Assembly (NCBI GenBank): GCA_900555725.1
Contig: USMD01000032.1
Span: forward strand, 1-18,252
DNA from: an uncultured Garciella sp.
GTDB lineage: Bacteria; Bacillota; Clostridia; Eubacteriales; Garciellaceae
DNA: 18,252 nucleotides
Direction: 5' to 3'
Within the stretch, counting starts at the first letter, position 1; each line of letters starts with the position of its first letter. The position numbers were made by a program, and so were the translations under genes. Below, piece after piece: positions 1 to 6,517 of this stretch. The notes under the pieces were generated by a model. That model was not told where the DNA came from and ran no database searches. It saw nothing but the letters and a program-made list of their open reading frames with translations.

Positions 1-127
1 CAAATACTTATTATTAAAGAGAGAATCTTAAATTCATATCATATCTTAATTCCCCAGGATGAAGTCTATTCTCTTTTTCCCTACAGTAAATTAACGCTAT
101 CGGTAAAACATAATTATATTAAATTTT

Positions 128-156
128 TTGGAAATATAGGGTATATTCTATACAAT
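128..156 (+). promoter_or_regulatory. sigma-A promoter for the glutaredoxin-like gene
   Basis: A -35 box TTGGAA (128-133) and a -10 box TACAAT (151-156) are separated by exactly 17 bp. They lie about 40 bp before the start codon at 194, and an AGGAGGGA ribosome binding site follows at about 180-187. I see no operator-like repeat here. It may also serve the next two genes, which follow on the same strand without an obvious terminator. Confidence 0.65.
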
Positions 157-193
157 AAAAAGATTCCATGATTCATTTTAGGAGGGAAGAAAG

Positions 194-469
194 ATGAAGG
201 AAATTATTGTCTATGGAAGTCATTTATGTATTTCCTGTGTTGAAATGAAGGAGTACTTTGAGAGACATCATATTGACTATACTTTTTATGATATTACTTT
301 GGATTTACAAGCCTTAAAAAGATTTTTAAAGATTCGAGAGGAAAGTCCTCTCTATGATGAGATCAAAAAACAGGGAAAAATAGGAATCCCCATCATTATG
401 ATTGGGGAGGAAATGATCCTTGATTTTGGGGAAGAACAAATAAAAAAATTAAACCAGTTATTAGAATAG
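194..469 (+). CDS. Glutaredoxin-like thiol-disulfide protein
   Basis: A 91-residue cytoplasmic protein with a thioredoxin/glutaredoxin fold. The N-terminal beta strand (IIVYGS) leads into a C12-I-S-C15 redox pair, and a cis-proline motif GIP lies at residues 64-66, as in glutaredoxins. A C-terminal helix ends the protein, and the length is normal for a minimal glutaredoxin. It would reduce disulfides or mixed thiol adducts of an unknown partner; the CISC centre differs from the classical CPYC. A strong AGGAGG site precedes the ATG, and a good promoter lies at 128-156. The next gene, a broken sigma-54 regulator with several cysteines in its sensor part, begins 28 bp downstream. The fold assignment is firm, the physiological role is not. 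Confidence 0.85.
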   Translation: MKEIIVYGSHLCISCVEMKEYFERHHIDYTFYDITLDLQALKRFLKIREESPLYDEIKKQGKIGIPIIMIGEEMILDFGEEQIKKLNQLLE

Positions 470-497
470 TCATTGGTTTGATTTCGGGGGTGGGCAG

Positions 498-1460
498 ATG
501 TCCTATTTGCGATTAATACAATATAAAATGCAAGATTGGGCAGAAACTATGGTAGCTGCTTTAAATGTAGAGATTGTCATTGCTGATAGAAAACTTACTA
601 GAATCGTTGGAACAGGAAACTTCTATGACAAGATAGAGAGAAATTGTCCAAAGGATTCCCTTTTCGCAAGGGTCATCCAATCAGGGGATCCTAAGGTCAA
701 TCTTACCAAAGGAAGCGACTGCATAAAATGTTCTAACTTTTCATCTTGTTCGGAGTTTGCCAATATTTCCTATCCTATCATAGTAGAAGGGGAAACCATA
801 GGAGTAATTAGCTTTGCTGCCTTTAATGAAGAGCAGACCACCGCTATGAGAATTAAAAAAGATGAATATGTAAATATGTTGAAACATACTATAGAGATAA
901 TTGAAAGGGAAATCCTCAGTATTAAAATGGCCAACATGCTAAAGAATGATGTTACAGAGGTAAATGAGATTATCAATTGTCTGAACAAGGGGATCATTCT
1001 TCTCAATTCCCAGGATGAAATTACCCATATTAATAGTAAAGCCATTAAAATGCTGGATATGGATCTTTCTAATCAACAGGTTATTGGGAAAAATATCAGG
1101 GACTTTATCCACGGGATAAGACTAAAAGATACATGGAATAGGGATATTGTGGATTATTGGAAGATTAACGACAGGGAAGTTAAGATTTTGTATAGTATGA
1201 ACAAAATTTCCTTAAAACGGGGAAAGTCCTCCTTGATGATTAGTTTTGATTTAAGGGACCGAGAAGAGGATGTGTTTTTATGTGCAGGGTATATTATAGA
1301 AAAATTATGCAAGAAAATGAACCAGGAAGTGAAAAAACTTTCTGATTAAAGTAAAGAAAGCTTTTGTAAGATACCCATGGTCAGGCAATATTCGGGAACT
1401 GGAAATGGTATGAAGGATGCCGATGATGTGATTATTCGTATTATGTTAGAAAATATGTAA
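498..1460 (+). pseudogene. Sigma-54-dependent transcriptional activator, internally deleted and frameshifted
   Basis: The open part (498-1349, 283 codons) has an N-terminal sensor region with cysteines C50, C75, C78 and C84, then a PAS-like domain at about residues 155-250. At about residue 251 the sequence jumps to LRDREEDV, which in sigma-54 activators lies near the C-terminal end of the AAA+ domain. The Walker A, GAFTGA and Walker B regions, roughly 200 residues, are missing. After the stop near 1347 the next frame continues the same domain with RYPWSGNIRELE (about 1363-1400), the conserved GNIREL motif. A second single-base shift restores ENGMKDADDV before a stop at 1458-1460. No DNA-binding HTH follows. 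It cannot act as an activator. It probably once controlled the symporter gene starting 20 bp downstream. Confidence 0.85.
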
Positions 1461-1480
1461 ATAAAAGAGGGGGAGTTAAA

Positions 1481-2650
1481 ATGTCAAAATTAAAGGATAG
1501 TTTAATTGTAAAACTACTAGTAGCCGTTGTTTTAGGAGTCATACTCGGGCTAGCGGTAAATGAAACTATCATGAAAGTCATTATGCCTATTAAGTATGTA
1601 TTGGGGCAATTTATTAATTTCTGTGTACCACTGATTATTATAGGATTTATTACACCTTCTATTACAAAATTAAAATCCAATGCCAGTAGAATGTTAAGAT
1701 CTGTATTAATCATTGCTTATCTTTCATCCGTAGGGGCAGCGGCTTTTTCTATGATCTCTGGTTACCTTATTATTCCAGGACTTCATATTGATTCTAGTGC
1801 AGAAGGACTAAAAAAGCTTCCAGAACTTGTATTCCAACTGGATATTCCAGGTATTATGCCAGTAATGACAGCACTTGTATTTTCTATTATCATGGGATTA
1901 ACTATTATTTGGACCAATTCCAAGACATTGCAGAATGTTTTTGAGGAATTTAATAATATTGTATTAAAGATTGTAACCAAGATGGTGATCCCTGTACTTC
2001 CTATCTTTATTGCCACAACCTTTACAGAACTTGCCTATGAGGGAAGTATTACCAAGCAATTGCCAGTATTTATTAGTGTAATTTTAATTGTTCTTATAGG
2101 ACACTTTATTTGGATGACCCTTCTATATGCTATTGGGGGATTTCTATCTAAGAAAAATCCAGTAGAGGTATTTAAACATTATGGGCCTGCTTATTTAACA
2201 GCAATAGGAACTATGTCATCAGCAGCTACTTTATCGGTAGAATTACAATGTGCGCAAAAATCTTCTGTATTAGATAGGGATGTCTTAGAATTTACCTTAC
2301 CTATCTGTTCTAATATCCATCTTTGTGGTTCTGTACTTACAGAAACTTTCTTCGTTATGACGGTATCTAAGATTTTATATGGAAGTCTACCGGAGATTTC
2401 TACTATGATTACCTTTATTCTATTACTAGGAATCTTTGCTATAGGAGCTCCAGGGGTACCTGGTGGTACAGTTATGGCTTCCTTAGGGTTGATCACAGGA
2501 GTGTTAGGATTTAATCAATCGGGAGTCGCTTTAATACTTACTATCTTTGCTCTTCAAGATAGCTTTGGAACAGCCTGCAATATTACAGGGGATGGAGCTA
2601 TTGCATTGATGATGACAGGACTTTATGGAAAGAACAAAGTAAAAGCATAA
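1481..2650 (+). CDS. Dicarboxylate/amino acid:cation symporter (DAACS family)
   Basis: A 389-residue integral membrane protein of the Glt/DctA sodium or proton symporter family; the length is slightly short but complete. The C-terminal transport core shows the serine-rich hairpin (SSAAT near residue 250), the LPICSNIHLCGS segment, and the last-helix motif with D360, T364, N367 and D371. In acidic amino acid transporters this helix carries an arginine that binds the substrate side-chain carboxylate; here that position is G363. I infer a neutral or small substrate rather than glutamate or aspartate. The ATG has a strong GGGGGAG site 5 nt upstream. It follows the remains of a sigma-54 activator, but no sigma-54 promoter is visible upstream, so it probably depends on read-through from 128-156. 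Confidence 0.9.
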   Translation: MSKLKDSLIVKLLVAVVLGVILGLAVNETIMKVIMPIKYVLGQFINFCVPLIIIGFITPSITKLKSNASRMLRSVLIIAYLSSVGAAAFSMISGYLIIPGLHIDSSAEGLKKLPELVFQLDIPGIMPVMTALVFSIIMGLTIIWTNSKTLQNVFEEFNNIVLKIVTKMVIPVLPIFIATTFTELAYEGSITKQLPVFISVILIVLIGHFIWMTLLYAIGGFLSKKNPVEVFKHYGPAYLTAIGTMSSAATLSVELQCAQKSSVLDRDVLEFTLPICSNIHLCGSVLTETFFVMTVSKILYGSLPEISTMITFILLLGIFAIGAPGVPGGTVMASLGLITGVLGFNQSGVALILTIFALQDSFGTACNITGDGAIALMMTGLYGKNKVKA

Positions 2651-2674
2651 TGGGAATATTTTTTAAGTCATAGT

Positions 2675-2711
2675 AAAAGAAAAAAGATAGGAGACCTTTT
2701 GGCCTCCTATC
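2675..2711 (-). terminator. Rho-independent terminator of xpt
   Basis: Read on the minus strand, GATAGGAG (2711-2704) pairs with CTCCTATC (2693-2686). The stem is extended by a G-U and two G-C pairs around an AAAA loop and is followed by TTTTTTCTTTT (2685-2675). The xpt stop codon TAG at 2709-2707 lies inside the 5' arm. On the plus strand there is no T-run and one A-C mismatch, so it should not stop the converging symporter transcript efficiently. Confidence 0.88.
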
Positions 2712-3276
2712 GAAAGATAATTTCTCCATTTTTTACACCGTCAATAATGGCTAAGGACTCTAGCTTAATATTTTGCTCTCGGATTTCCTTTCCACCTTTT
2801 TGAAATCCCTTTTCGATGACAATTCCAATTCCTGCTGGATTACATTTTGCTTTTTCAATAATGTCTAATAATCCTTTAGCTGCCTTTCCGTTGGCTAAAA
2901 AGTCATCAATGATTAAAATATTTTCCCCTTCTTTTAGGTATTTTTTGGATACCCGGATAGTATAAATTTTATCTTTTGTGTAAGAGTAGACAGTACTTTC
3001 GTAGGTTTCAATATCTAAGTTTTTAGATTCAGATTTTTTAGCAAAGACCACTGGAACGTGAAAATATTGGGCAGCAATCACTGCTATGGCAATTCCAGAT
3101 GCTTCAATAGTGAGGATTTTATTCACTTTTTCCGAGGCAAATCTTTTTTGAAATTCTTTTCCTATTTCATTTAATAAGGGGACGTCTATTTGATGATTTA
3201 AGAAACTATCTACTTTTATAATGTTGCCATCGGCTATGGAACCATCCCTTTGAATTCTTTGTTTTAATAATTCCAT
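2707..3276 (-). CDS. xpt: Xanthine phosphoribosyltransferase
   Basis: This cytoplasmic purine salvage enzyme converts xanthine and PRPP to XMP. The 189-190 residue length matches the family. Visible features are the N-terminal region typical of Xpt (ELLKQRI, then DSFLNHQID) and the PRPP-binding motif ILIIDDFLANGKA at about residues 121-133. A GTG lies directly before the ATG; I chose the ATG at 3276 because AGGAG is then 8 nt upstream rather than 5. Xpt is often controlled by a guanine riboswitch, but the leader here is short and no purine aptamer is recognisable between 3277 and 3883. A palindromic repeat begins only about 35 bp upstream of the start. The gene is monocistronic, ending in its own terminator and converging on the symporter gene. 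Confidence 0.93.
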   Translation of the reverse strand: MELLKQRIQRDGSIADGNIIKVDSFLNHQIDVPLLNEIGKEFQKRFASEKVNKILTIEASGIAIAVIAAQYFHVPVVFAKKSESKNLDIETYESTVYSYTKDKIYTIRVSKKYLKEGENILIIDDFLANGKAAKGLLDIIEKAKCNPAGIGIVIEKGFQKGGKEIREQNIKLESLAIIDGVKNGEIIFR

Positions 3277-3310
3277 CACTTTTTCTCCTATCTTTTTATA
3301 ATATAATCTA

Positions 3311-3566
3311 TTGTGCTAGTTAATATGAGCTTTAATAAAATACCAGTTCCTCCAGGTGATTCAAATGGATAACACGAATCATTCATTTCGATTGAAATCC
3401 TAAAGCTTGGAAAACTCCCTTCGGTCAAACAATCCAAGCTTTTTAACGGATTTCAATCTCCATTTATGAAGTGTTATTCCCATTCGTCTCAAGTCGTCAC
3501 TTGGTATTTTTATTAAGGCGATAGTTGCTAGGACTTTAGATCTATCCCTTAAATGAACTAGTACAA
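3311..3566. repeat. Large nested palindromic element 1 (MITE-like or structured RNA)
   Basis: A 256-bp gene-free segment built of nested inverted repeats. Outer arms are TTGTGCTAGTT (3311-3321) and AACTAGTACAA (3556-3566), 10 of 11 paired. Inside lie TTAATAAAATACCA (3332-3345) against TGGTATTTTTATTAA (3502-3516), ATGGATAACAC (3365-3375) against GTGTTATTCCCAT (3471-3483), GATTGAAATCC (3390-3400) against GGATTTCAATC (3448-3458), and AAAGCTTGGA (3402-3411) against TCCAAGCTTT (3433-3442), with a 21-nt loop. There is no credible ORF. The structure suits a non-autonomous palindromic mobile repeat; a structured RNA is the alternative. A 28-nt relic resembling 3489-3515 lies at 7175-7202. Confidence 0.7.
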
Positions 3567-3687
3567 CGGGTTAATATAAGGTTTCTTTAAAAAGAAGTGT
3601 TTAGAAAGATTTTATCATAAAAGCCAATGGAATATAAGGGGGAGATTTTAAAAGATACGTTCTATTTCATTTGATTGGATGTATAGT

Positions 3688-3867
3688 CTAGTTCATTAAG
3701 CTAGTTTAATGTAGATTTGCATTGTGGAAAGGCTCATAGAGTTTGTTAGCGAAAGGTCGGAACAATTGCATCAACTGTTTGAGCGCATTGAGTTTTGATG
3801 AAACCTGTAGGGAGCTTACAAACTCTAAGTCTTGGAGCCTTAGCAAATGGGAATGAACTAGCTTAAT
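3688..3867. repeat. Large nested palindromic element 2 (MITE-like or structured RNA)
   Basis: A second nested palindrome of about 180 bp. Outer arms are ATTAAGCTAGTT (3695-3706) against AACTAGCTTAAT (3856-3867), a perfect 12-bp match; an alternative outer pair is CTAGTTCATT (3688-3697) with AATGAACTAG (3852-3861). Internal arms are ATTTGC/GCAAAT (3715-3720, 3843-3848), AAGGCTC/GAGCCTT (3729-3735, 3835-3841), AGAGTTTGT/ACAAACTCT (3738-3746, 3818-3826), and CATCAA/TTGATG around the centre. It ends 16 bp from the stop codon of the amidohydrolase gene, so on the minus strand it could also work as a transcript end. The 120 bp between the two elements (3567-3687) shows nothing I can name. Confidence 0.7.
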
Positions 3868-3883
3868 AATTTTATTTATTTAA

Positions 3884-5074
3884 TTAGAATTTTTTACCTA
3901 GTTTATAAACCGAATTGATATGGGATAGGGTGTTTAGGTTGTCAAGGGGGTTTTCATCTAATACAAGAAAGTCTGCAAATTTACCTTCTTCTAGGGTACC
4001 ATAATCTTTTAGAATTCCTAGACAATCTGCACTCCCTTTGGTGGAAGCTACAATAGCATCCATAGGTGTCATCCCACATTCCACCATTAATTGCATTTCT
4101 TTAGGAGCAGCTAAGCCATGGGGATTATAGGGAGTCCCTGAATCGGTACCCATAGCAATTTTTACTCCTGCCTTATAGGCTTTTTTGAAGCTTTCTTGAT
4201 GATATTTCATAACATATTTTGATTTATTTACAGCAAATTCAGGGATGCCAGCCTCTACTCCATTTTTAATAATGAAATAAGGGGCAACTAATGTAGGAAC
4301 AAGATATACATCTCTATCGATCATCATTTGAATGACTTCATCATCTAAGAAAATCCCATGTTCTACAGAATCTACTCCTGCTAGTACTGCATTTTTAATT
4401 CCTTGGGTTCCTTGGGCATGGGTAGCAGTTTTTTTACCGGCTTTATGGGCTTCTTCTATAGCTGTTTGCATTTCTTTCATAGATAATTGAGGGCTACCGG
4501 GCTCTACCCCTTTTGTCATTACTCCACCGGTTGCCATTATTTTGATGACATCCGCTCCAGCTTTTAATTGTTCTCTAGCGGCCTTTCTTGTTTCGTCAGG
4601 ACCATCTGCTTCTCTTCCCATAGGCCATCCATGTCCACCGGTCATGGTGATACATTTTCCGGATGCGAGAAACTCGGGACCTTCAATTATACCATCATTT
4701 ACTGCATCCCTCAGGACTAGGTCATTATGGTTGTTTCCTCCTAAATCCCTAAAGAAGGTGGTACCTGCTGATAGATGTTTTTTTAGATTTGCTGCTCCCC
4801 TTAGGGCTGTAGTAGCATCTGAATCCTTTAGCATAATAGAAAAGGGATCTCCCACTGGTTCCATAAGAATATGAACATGGGAATTAATCAGTCCAGGCAT
4901 AACGATTTTTCCTGTTAGATTTACCACTTCTACTCCTTCTGGAGCTTGAAAATCAGCAGCTTTTCCTATTTTGATAATTCTTTGTCCTTCCACTAGAAGA
5001 TAAGCATCTTCTAGTGGTGCTTTTCCAGTTCCATCTATTAATGTAAATCCTTTATAAAGTGTTGGTTTTGTCAT
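3884..5074 (-). CDS. Metal-dependent amidohydrolase (imidazolonepropionase/prolidase-like)
   Basis: A 396-residue cytoplasmic enzyme of the amidohydrolase superfamily with a complete binuclear metal site: H66 and H68 (NSHVH), probable carboxylated lysine K178 (VIKIMATGG), H219 (THAQG), H239 (VEHG) and D311 (MGTDSG). The N-terminal small beta domain (residues 1-60) and the C-terminal GTLEEGKFADFLVLD segment are typical of the subgroup that includes imidazolonepropionase-like proteins and bacterial Xaa-Pro/Xaa-Arg dipeptidases. Peptide or amide hydrolysis is likely, but the substrate is unknown. The ATG has GGGAGGAA about 7 nt upstream. It lies 45 bp after the transporter gene on the same strand, and this pairing suggests the transporter brings in the enzyme's substrate. 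Confidence 0.88.
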   Translation of the reverse strand: MTKPTLYKGFTLIDGTGKAPLEDAYLLVEGQRIIKIGKAADFQAPEGVEVVNLTGKIVMPGLINSHVHILMEPVGDPFSIMLKDSDATTALRGAANLKKHLSAGTTFFRDLGGNNHNDLVLRDAVNDGIIEGPEFLASGKCITMTGGHGWPMGREADGPDETRKAAREQLKAGADVIKIMATGGVMTKGVEPGSPQLSMKEMQTAIEEAHKAGKKTATHAQGTQGIKNAVLAGVDSVEHGIFLDDEVIQMMIDRDVYLVPTLVAPYFIIKNGVEAGIPEFAVNKSKYVMKYHQESFKKAYKAGVKIAMGTDSGTPYNPHGLAAPKEMQLMVECGMTPMDAIVASTKGSADCLGILKDYGTLEEGKFADFLVLDENPLDNLNTLSHINSVYKLGKKF

Positions 5075-5119
5075 AAAAATTCCTCCCTTTACATTCTAAA
5101 AAATAATAAAAATATCTCA

Positions 5120-6304
5120 CTACATTAACTTCACCATAAATCCTGCCAATAAGACAGACGCGATTGTTACTGTAATAAAACCTGCTACAAGCATTTCAGG
5201 TAATATTTTGTCAAGAATCCATTTTTTCTCTTCCTCATTGGTACTATTGGCATTTGCTACTTCATTGGATATAATGAAAGTGCCTGGAAAGCCAAATAAT
5301 GCGGAAGCTCCAATAGCTATAGACATTTCCTTAGAATAGCCTAAAAACTTTCCGACGATAGAAGAGAAGATAGCAATGCCAATTACCCCTAAAATTAAGC
5401 TTACAAAGATTGGGAAAAATAACGACAAGATGGTTTGTGGGGTAGCATCTGCTAAACCAGCAAATACGATAGACATTAATCCTATCATTGCTAAACCAAA
5501 GGCATTGGCTTTATTCATAATACTTTCTTCTAAGAATCCTATTTCCCTTGCTACAACACCTACTATTAAACACATTACATATTGATGAATGATACCATTG
5601 GTGAACTCTGCTAATTTTACCCCTAATAATGCAACAAGGGCCAATTTTGCAAGTAAAATATAGGAAGTTTGCAATTCTTCAGGAAGAGGTTTGAATAATT
5701 TCTTTTTAGGTTTTTCTGTTGTTTCTTTTGTAACTGCTGTTTCTATAGAGGATTGGTTTGAAGGAATTTTTCCATTTTCTCTATACTTTTTTAATATTCT
5801 TTTTGCTTCTTTATTTAAGCAAATAGAGGTAATGGGGTATCCTAAAAATCCTTGAATTACTACTAACAATGTTGCAAAAATTGCAATGGATTGGGTTGCC
5901 CCTTCACTCATGATAATAGCGGCAACAACTCCTCCTGCAATTGGTGGGGCTGCAGCTATGGCATACTCTCTACCTATAATCGGTGTGCCTATGAAGAATA
6001 TAAATATTGCTATTCCTATTACTGCTGCCAATGCAACAAGGACAGTTTTCCATTGTTTTTTGAGATCCTTAAGACTTAACATGGTACCCATATGGGTAAT
6101 TAATAATGCGATCATTAAAGAACCAAGACCAGTCATTTGGCCATCCTCAAAAATGGTAGAGGGAAGACCTAACCAAAATGCCGCTAAAAATAGAATAGAT
6201 GCTACAAACATCATAGAAACAATAGATTTGGTCTTATTGGAGATCAAATCTCCTATTGCAAAAGTTGCTACTATAACAGTAAAAGCGCTTAATGATTCCA
6301 TCAT
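5120..6304 (-). CDS. Polytopic membrane protein, putative substrate transporter
   Basis: A 394-residue hydrophobic protein with roughly ten membrane helices in two halves. The halves are separated by a charged cytoplasmic stretch (about residues 165-210, rich in K, E and T) that ends in a KKKLFKPLPEE segment. A conserved-looking AAAPPIAGGVVAAIIMSEGATQ segment in the first half, and GASALFGFPGTFIISNEV in the second, have the small-residue and proline character of re-entrant loops in secondary ion-coupled carriers such as GltS- or 2-hydroxycarboxylate-type transporters. I do not recognise the exact family. Two adjacent ATG codons follow AAGGAG; either may be used. It is the first gene of a two-gene operon with the amidohydrolase, driven by a consensus promoter at 6335-6363. 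Confidence 0.75.
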   Translation of the reverse strand: MMESLSAFTVIVATFAIGDLISNKTKSIVSMMFVASILFLAAFWLGLPSTIFEDGQMTGLGSLMIALLITHMGTMLSLKDLKKQWKTVLVALAAVIGIAIFIFFIGTPIIGREYAIAAAPPIAGGVVAAIIMSEGATQSIAIFATLLVVIQGFLGYPITSICLNKEAKRILKKYRENGKIPSNQSSIETAVTKETTEKPKKKLFKPLPEELQTSYILLAKLALVALLGVKLAEFTNGIIHQYVMCLIVGVVAREIGFLEESIMNKANAFGLAMIGLMSIVFAGLADATPQTILSLFFPIFVSLILGVIGIAIFSSIVGKFLGYSKEMSIAIGASALFGFPGTFIISNEVANANSTNEEEKKWILDKILPEMLVAGFITVTIASVLLAGFMVKLM

Positions 6305-6334
6305 TTCATCTCCTTCCTAATTTATATTGTTCTC

Positions 6335-6363
6335 ATTATAGGATTGTAATTATGGGATGTCAA
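6335..6363 (-). promoter_or_regulatory. Consensus sigma-A promoter of the transporter-amidohydrolase operon
   Basis: On the minus strand TTGACA (6363-6358) and TATAAT (6340-6335) match the sigma-A consensus perfectly with a 17-bp spacer. The boxes lie about 30 bp before the start codon at 6304. I see no operator or attenuator between promoter and gene, so strong constitutive expression is a fair guess. Confidence 0.85.
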
Positions 6364-6455
6364 TATTGTAAACCTTATCATTATTTAAAAATTCTAAAAA
6401 TTTTATTAATTCATAAAAATGTATATTTATCTTTTAAAACAAGGATAAATTTTTA

Positions 6456-6484
6456 TATAGCAATTTGTATATTATTGCTATAAT
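6456..6484 (+). promoter_or_regulatory. Inverted repeat operator overlapping a -10 box
   Basis: A perfect 9-bp inverted repeat, TATAGCAAT (6456-6464) and ATTGCTATA (6474-6482), spaced by 9 bp, overlaps a TATAAT at 6479-6484. It lies 34 bp before the dehydrogenase pseudogene start. Such a site suits a dimeric repressor, but the -35 box is poor and the regulator is unknown. Confidence 0.45.
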
Positions 6485-6517
6485 AAAAATAGATATCTAT
6501 AACGGAGGTGGAGCGTT

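Noticed and set aside
1350..1480. Sigma-54 promoter for the symporter gene
   Set aside because: No TGGCAC-N5-TTGC pattern is found; this segment is instead the decayed end of the activator gene.
3311..3867. CRISPR array or tandem repeats in the long gene-free stretch
   Set aside because: The repeats are inverted and nested, with no regularly spaced direct repeats and no cas genes in the window.
3277..3883. Purine riboswitch expected upstream of xpt
   Set aside because: None of the conserved loop segments of the guanine/adenine aptamer is present; the region is filled by palindromic repeats.
4542..4874. Plus-strand frame inside the amidohydrolase gene, and similar frames opposite the symporter, transporter and ABC genes
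   Set aside because: They are antisense shadows of clearly conserved genes, lacking ribosome sites and family features.
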